Below are positions 5,965-8,202 of a stretch of 8,202 nucleotides of DNA, piece after piece. Made by a program: the position numbers and the translations under genes. A model generated the notes under the pieces. It had not been told where the DNA came from. It ran no database searches and saw nothing but the letters and a program-made list of their open reading frames with translations. Origin of the DNA: CAZGUG01 sp964529035 (GTDB taxonomy: Bacteria > Bacillota > Clostridia > Ch29); assembly GCA_964529035.1 (NCBI GenBank), contig CAZGUG010000071.1:1-8202 (forward strand). Direction: 5' to 3'. The first letter of the stretch is position 1. Each line of letters starts with the position of its first letter.

Positions 5965-7422
5965 CTAATTGACCCTGAAGCTTTCTTCGGCCAACAGTAT
6001 TTCCTCAGCGTTCAGCACACCGGCGTATGCATATATCCTGATTTTATACCTTCCCTTTGGCCACTGTTTTTCTTTAAGGTCTTTGTAAGCTATCCAGTAC
6101 ATGCCCCCGCTTATGATTTTCTCCCGTGTTCCTTCAAAAATGTATTCTTCCCTTGCATATTCGTTCATTAATTTATCGTTGCTGTCGTAAAACCTGAAGG
6201 TAACCGGCAGATATATATCCTGTCCGGGATCGTCATATGCAATTTTTATCTCCAGCGCGAAACAGTTATAATCACCGTATTTAAAGCTGTTGCCATACTC
6301 GTAATTCCCTGTTGCCTCTCCGTCAACGATTTCAGTTCCGTATACCTGTTTGTACAAAACTTCCGCTTCTTTAATAAAATTGATTTCATCAGTGTAATCA
6401 GTATACAGGGTAAGGGTTCTGAACCCTATCCTCATATTACCGGCGCGCATTTCCAGGGTATAATTTCCGTCCGGCCACCGGTTCAGTTCTTCCCAGGGCA
6501 GGTTAACCTCCTTATATGTTTCAGTAGTGTCCGGCTCTATCAGGACATATATGTCAAAGCTCCCGGTGAAATCCTCGTCATTGTTGACAAACCTTAATTC
6601 CAGTGGAAAATTCGCTCTTTGTTCTATTTGGGGATGTTTAATGCTAAACTCTGTATTAAGGTTTCCGCTGTCAGCCTTTTTGAATGACCTGGTAACACTG
6701 TATACCCTATCTTCCGAAGCGTTAAAACTGTCATCACCCGTAAAGAACCTAATATCCTTCACATCCGCCGACGTCAGTACTCCCATATCGTGGATAATTG
6801 GTGCTGACATGTCCTGTTCTGGAGTGTCCTGCTCTGCCCGGCCTTCCATAAGCCTGACGGTATTATACAGCATCAGTGCAGCATCACCCCGGGTACAAAT
6901 GTTAGCAGCATTTGCATTTACTTTATTGAGTATTCCCGTCCTTTTCGCCGCTTCAATATAATTGGTCGGCCATAAACCCTGCTTTTCCACTTCTTCGCCC
7001 ATACCCAGCAGCCTTACCAGTATGGTAATCGCCTGTGCATATGTCAGACTGTCCTCAGGCCCGAAGCTGTCGTCGCCGTACCCCTGGATGAAGTTCTTCC
7101 TGGTTGCAGTGTTGATATAACCGGACGCCCAATGGTCACCGGGTACGTCGACAAAGCCTGTTTCTCCCATTGATGATGCTGCTTCTTCTGCAAATCCGGA
7201 ACATTTCACGGCTATTGTAGCAAACTGTGCCCTTGTGATTTCCTCCCCGGGCTTGAATGTTCCATCCGGAAAGCCTGACATTATGTTTCTTTCCAACAGG
7301 TATTTTACCTCTTCCTCTATCCCTGTGTTCAATATATCCGGGGGAACTGCCTCCTGTGATAATACCGCCGAAGAAAACAACAGTAACAAAACCATTGTCA
7401 TGCAGGTTATTCTTTTTGACAT
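5965..7422 (-). CDS. Surface protein with three N-terminal SLH domains and an unrecognised duplicated C-terminal region
   Basis: Predicted S-layer-associated exoprotein, 485 residues, held non-covalently to secondary wall polysaccharide by its SLH domains. ATG at 7422 follows GGGAGGG (7431-7437) with 8-nt spacing. Residues 1-22 form a signal peptide. SLH1 is about 34-76 (MSGFPDGTFKPGEEITRAQF), SLH2 about 89-141 (FVDVPGDHWASGYI...IQGYGDDSFGPE), SLH3 about 149-194 and more diverged. The ligand-contact TRAE-like motif is TRAQ in SLH1 (Arg64) and TRGD in SLH3 (Arg178), but TYAQ in SLH2, losing the arginine. Residues about 195-257 are a linker. The C-terminal half appears to be two similar beta-rich units, about 258-340 and about 388-485; each starts with LELRF/LEIKI and ends with a WPDGNYTLEM / WPKGRYKIRI segment. 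I recognise no enzyme motif there. It starts 18 nt after the dehydratase gene, so the two are probably one operon. GC content falls in the part encoding the C-terminal half. Confidence 0.9.
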   Translation of the reverse strand: MSKRITCMTMVLLLLFSSAVLSQEAVPPDILNTGIEEEVKYLLERNIMSGFPDGTFKPGEEITRAQFATIAVKCSGFAEEAASSMGETGFVDVPGDHWASGYINTATRKNFIQGYGDDSFGPEDSLTYAQAITILVRLLGMGEEVEKQGLWPTNYIEAAKRTGILNKVNANAANICTRGDAALMLYNTVRLMEGRAEQDTPEQDMSAPIIHDMGVLTSADVKDIRFFTGDDSFNASEDRVYSVTRSFKKADSGNLNTEFSIKHPQIEQRANFPLELRFVNNDEDFTGSFDIYVLIEPDTTETYKEVNLPWEELNRWPDGNYTLEMRAGNMRIGFRTLTLYTDYTDEINFIKEAEVLYKQVYGTEIVDGEATGNYEYGNSFKYGDYNCFALEIKIAYDDPGQDIYLPVTFRFYDSNDKLMNEYAREEYIFEGTREKIISGGMYWIAYKDLKEKQWPKGRYKIRIYAYAGVLNAEEILLAEESFRVN

Positions 7423-7440
7423 AATCCTAACCCTCCCTAA

Positions 7441-8202
7441 TCATCCGTGGTTTTTATGGCTGTTTGCCAGCCTGTTGATGCTGTCCAGTATCTGATGATC
7501 ATCCCCGCCTGCAAGTATTTCTTTTAGGTTTTCAAGCTCCTGACTGAAACCGTCCAGGTCATTGTCAATCGGCTGCCCGACAAATATCTTATTGTGACCG
7601 GTAGAATCCAGCTTTTCCTCTTCAAGAAACAGCTCTTCGTAAAGCTTTTCGCCCGGCCTTAAGCCGGTTATTTCTATCGCTATGTCTTCCCCCGGCTCAA
7701 ACCCCGAAAGCCTTATAAGGTCGCGGGCAAGGTCAAGTATCCTAACCGGCTCGCCCATGTCCAGTACAAAAACCTCGCCGCCCTCTGCCATGGCCCCGGC
7801 CTGTATCACCAACTGGGCTGCCTCGGGTATGGTCATAAAATAACGGGTTATATCCGGATGGGTCACGGTAACCGGCCCGCCGGCGGCTATCTGGCTTTTG
7901 AAAAGGGGTATGACGCTGCCGCTGCTGCCCAAAACATTTCCGAACCTTACCGCAGTGAACTTTGTACTGCTTTTCCTGTCCATCATCTGCACGATAATCT
8001 CCGCAACCCTTTTGGTGGCCCCCATTATGTTTGTGGAATTAACAGCCTTATCGGTGGATATAAGTACAAACTTTTCAACGCTGTATTTATCCGAGCACTC
8101 GGCAGCATTCAGCGTACCGAATACGTTGTTCTTTATCGCCTCGGTGGGGTTGTCCTCCATAAGCGGCACGTGCTTGTGGGCCGCCGCATGGAACACAACT
8201 TC
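7441..8202 (-). CDS. CapD/PglF/FlaA1-type nucleotide-sugar 4,6-dehydratase, 3' part only
   Basis: C-terminal 253 residues of an NAD(P)-dependent extended short-chain dehydrogenase, expected to convert UDP-GlcNAc to its 4-keto-6-deoxy form for surface glycan synthesis. The frame runs off the window end: the GTG at 8196 is an internal valine in EVVFHAAAHKHVPLMEDNP, a core motif, not a start. Family proteins usually carry several N-terminal membrane helices before the Rossmann domain; that part is out of view. Visible: LISTDKAVNSTNIMGATKR, with Thr50, Asp51, Lys52 and Lys64 (numbered from the first visible residue) and Met60 where ordinary SDR enzymes have the catalytic Tyr. Met at this place is characteristic of the membrane-type PglF group, so it is not a defect. 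Then VRFGNVLGSSGSVIPLF, DITRYFMTIPEA and the C-terminal ITGLRPGEKLYEELF signature. It ends in TGA 18 nt before the SLH gene, with that gene's ribosome site inside the gap. Confidence 0.93.
   Translation of the reverse strand, partial: EVVFHAAAHKHVPLMEDNPTEAIKNNVFGTLNAAECSDKYSVEKFVLISTDKAVNSTNIMGATKRVAEIIVQMMDRKSSTKFTAVRFGNVLGSSGSVIPLFKSQIAAGGPVTVTHPDITRYFMTIPEAAQLVIQAGAMAEGGEVFVLDMGEPVRILDLARDLIRLSGFEPGEDIAIEITGLRPGEKLYEELFLEEEKLDSTGHNKIFVGQPIDNDLDGFSQELENLKEILAGGDDHQILDSINRLANSHKNHG

Overview
The window looks like chromosomal DNA from an anaerobic, Clostridia-type member of the Bacillota. The reasons are the purine-rich Shine-Dalgarno sites (GGGGG or GGGAGGG), frequent ATA and AGG codons, an S-layer homology (SLH) protein, two proteins ending in 'copper amine oxidase N-terminal' (stalk) domains, and a CapD/FlaA1-type sugar dehydratase. 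Genus cannot be set from this sequence. The coding content is about 95%, with six protein genes, two of them cut by the window edges. I see no rRNA, tRNA, CRISPR array, transposase or phage gene.

Layout. Plus strand, 1-2668: the 3' part of a membrane-fusion/adaptor protein of an efflux system, then 15 nt later a MacB/FtsX-type ABC permease. They form the end of an export operon whose ATPase is not in view. Between the convergent blocks (2669-2764) lies a palindromic element with AAAGGGGACA ends that resembles a REP-like repeat or bidirectional terminator. Minus strand, 8202-2765, read in transcription order: the 3' part of a CapD/PglF-type nucleotide-sugar 4,6-dehydratase; 18 nt later an SLH-domain surface protein; a hairpin terminator; a secreted S41 (CtpA-type) processing protease with a C-terminal stalk-like domain; and a secreted seven-repeat beta-propeller protein, also with a C-terminal stalk domain.

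How the genes may fit together: all three complete minus-strand products carry signal peptides and modules typical of extracellular, wall-associated proteins. The partial upstream gene makes a precursor for surface glycans, the type of ligand to which SLH domains attach. The block therefore reads as a cell-envelope neighbourhood (glycan synthesis, glycan-anchored protein, surface protease, surface propeller) facing an efflux operon. That functional link is inference from adjacency and domains. I did not find a clearly new multi-gene system. The points most worth a second look are the SLH protein's unrecognised duplicated C-terminal half, the propeller-stalk fusion, the protease-stalk fusion, the duplicated adaptor architecture and the intergenic palindromic element.
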